Positions 11,976-12,775 of a DNA stretch of 12,775 nt are shown one piece after another. Source of the DNA: Chloroflexota bacterium. GTDB lineage: Bacteria > Chloroflexota > Dehalococcoidia > SM23-28-2 > RBG-16-64-32. The stretch lies in the NCBI GenBank assembly GCA_005880075.1, contig VBJT01000045.1, positions 1-12,775 on the forward strand. The letters run 5' to 3'. Numbering within the stretch: the first letter of the stretch is position 1; each line of letters starts with the position of its first letter. The notes below the pieces were generated by a model. That model ran no database searches, was not told where the DNA came from, and saw nothing but the letters and a program-made list of their open reading frames with translations. The position numbers were made by a program, and so were the translations under genes.

Positions 11976-12775
11976 CCTGGTGTTCCTCCTCTGGCGGTTG
12001 CCTGGCCGCGCTGCGCGGTATGGTGACAAGAAAGACGGTGCCCTTGCCGGGGACAGACTCTAACCAGATGCGTCCTCCGTGCGCCTCCACCACCTTCTTG
12101 CAGATAGCGAGGCCCACACCGGTGCCCTCGTATTCTTCGCGGTGATGCAGGCGCTGGAAGATCTTGAAGATTTTTTCGTGAAACTCCGGCGCGATGCCTA
12201 TGCCGTTGTCGCGAACGGCGAAGGTAAATGCTCCGTCGTCCGAGCGGCAGCCGATCTCGATCTTTGGCTGTGGCTTGTCGTTGTACTTGATAGCGTTCGA
12301 TATGAGGTTCTTGAAGACCTCTCGCATGCGCCCACGGTCGCAGGCGACGGTCGGCATATCTGGATCGATGAACAGCCGAACTTGCTTCTCCTCAAGGGCG
12401 AAGGCGAGTTCTACACTGACATCCTGCACGAGTGAGCTCATGGAGACGGGGGCTTGCTCGAGGCGCGCCCGGCCGATGCGAGAAAGTTGGAGCAGGTCGT
12501 CGATGAGGTCCTTCATGCGGACGGCGCTCTCGCGCAGCACGTTGACGTAGCGCTGGCCCTGCTCGTCAAGCTTCTCGGCGTAGTCTTCGGCGATGAATCC
12601 CGCGAAGGCCTCAATCCCGCGCAGCGGCTCCTTCAGGTCATGCGAGACGCTGTGCGTGAAGTCCTCGAGCTCCGAATTAATGCGCGTCAGCTCCTGTGTT
12701 TGGTGCGCTAGCGCCTCTTCCGCTTGCTTGCGCTCGGTGATATCCCGCACGAAGGCGCTGAAGACGTGGCTGCGC
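11950..12775 (-). CDS. PAS sensor histidine kinase (5' end outside the window)
   Basis: The reading frame is open through the right edge, so only the last 274 residues are visible. They begin in the end of a PAS domain (HVFSAFVRDITERK), then HisKA with the H-box SVSHDLKEPLRG (phospho-acceptor His codon at 12642-12640), then HATPase_c with N-box NLISNAIKYND, G1 DNGIGI, and the FQRLHHREEYEGTGVGLAICKKV stretch in two parts: an F-box-like FQRLH and a GTGVGLA G2 box. This architecture matches the kinase half of cyanobacterial-phytochrome-like and PAS/GAF kinases that partner Rcp1 regulators. The C-terminal tail (after VTIPRS) is polar and encoded over the ribosome site and start of the next gene. 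It heads the operon as far as visible; its sensory part and promoter lie beyond 12775. Confidence 0.95.
   Translation of the reverse strand, partial: RSHVFSAFVRDITERKQAEEALAHQTQELTRINSELEDFTHSVSHDLKEPLRGIEAFAGFIAEDYAEKLDEQGQRYVNVLRESAVRMKDLIDDLLQLSRIGRARLEQAPVSMSSLVQDVSVELAFALEEKQVRLFIDPDMPTVACDRGRMREVFKNLISNAIKYNDKPQPKIEIGCRSDDGAFTFAVRDNGIGIAPEFHEKIFKIFQRLHHREEYEGTGVGLAICKKVVEAHGGRIWLESVPGKGTVFLVTIPRSAARQPPEEEHQDGNYARAV

Noticed and set aside
11976..12029. Longer start for the response regulator at 12029
   Set aside because: AGGAGG 9 nt before the ATG at 11975 and the usual family N-terminus favour the shorter form; the extension is basic and domainless.
1..12775. Mobile elements, prophage genes, toxin-antitoxin pairs, CRISPR or defence genes
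   Set aside because: I looked for transposase or integrase motifs, regular short repeats and small paired genes on both strands and found none.

Overview
The window is GC-rich, densely coded bacterial DNA with no rRNA, tRNA, CRISPR array or insertion sequence visible. Promoter-like TATAAT boxes in a GC-rich background, large PAS/GAF proteins ending in a LuxR-type helix-turn-helix, and a HydB/NuoF-type diaphorase would fit Chloroflexota (for example Dehalococcoidia-like lineages). This is an impression from protein style, not a placement; no marker gene other than mutS is present.

Layout of the left part (all + strand): the last 29 codons of an unknown protein (2-91); a two-gene diaphorase operon, nuoE-like (149-754) and nuoF/hydB-like (751-2631), overlapping by ATGA; then, behind a TGnTATAAT promoter, a PAS-PAS-PAS-LuxR regulator (2798-4366). 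A 398-bp spacer rich in stem-loops follows, including two tandem hairpins with the same loop and compensating stems. Next comes a paralogous GAF-PAS-PAS-PAS-LuxR regulator (4765-6741). A 265-bp spacer then holds an AT-rich stretch, a palindrome, a strong intrinsic terminator and the mutS promoter, followed by complete mutS (7007-9610).

Layout of the right part (all - strand, convergent with mutS, 9-bp gap): a tightly packed signalling operon. In transcription order it is a PAS sensor histidine kinase cut by the window edge (12775-11950), an Rcp1-type single-domain response regulator (11975-11523), and two paralogous receiver-GGDEF diguanylate cyclases (11523-10576 and 10564-9620). Junctions overlap or are 11 nt apart.

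How the parts work together: the left half pairs an NADH-linked iron-sulfur electron-transfer module with two one-component, PAS-based transcription regulators. The right half looks like one kinase feeding up to three receivers, two of which would set c-di-GMP levels. The most unusual observations are: the C-terminal ferredoxin domain of the NuoF-like protein has lost exactly the four cysteines of one [4Fe-4S] cluster and kept exactly the four of the other; the tandem hairpins share a loop while their stems differ in a compensating way; a perfect 14-bp palindrome abuts the -10 box of mutS; and the last cyclase very probably starts at TTG.
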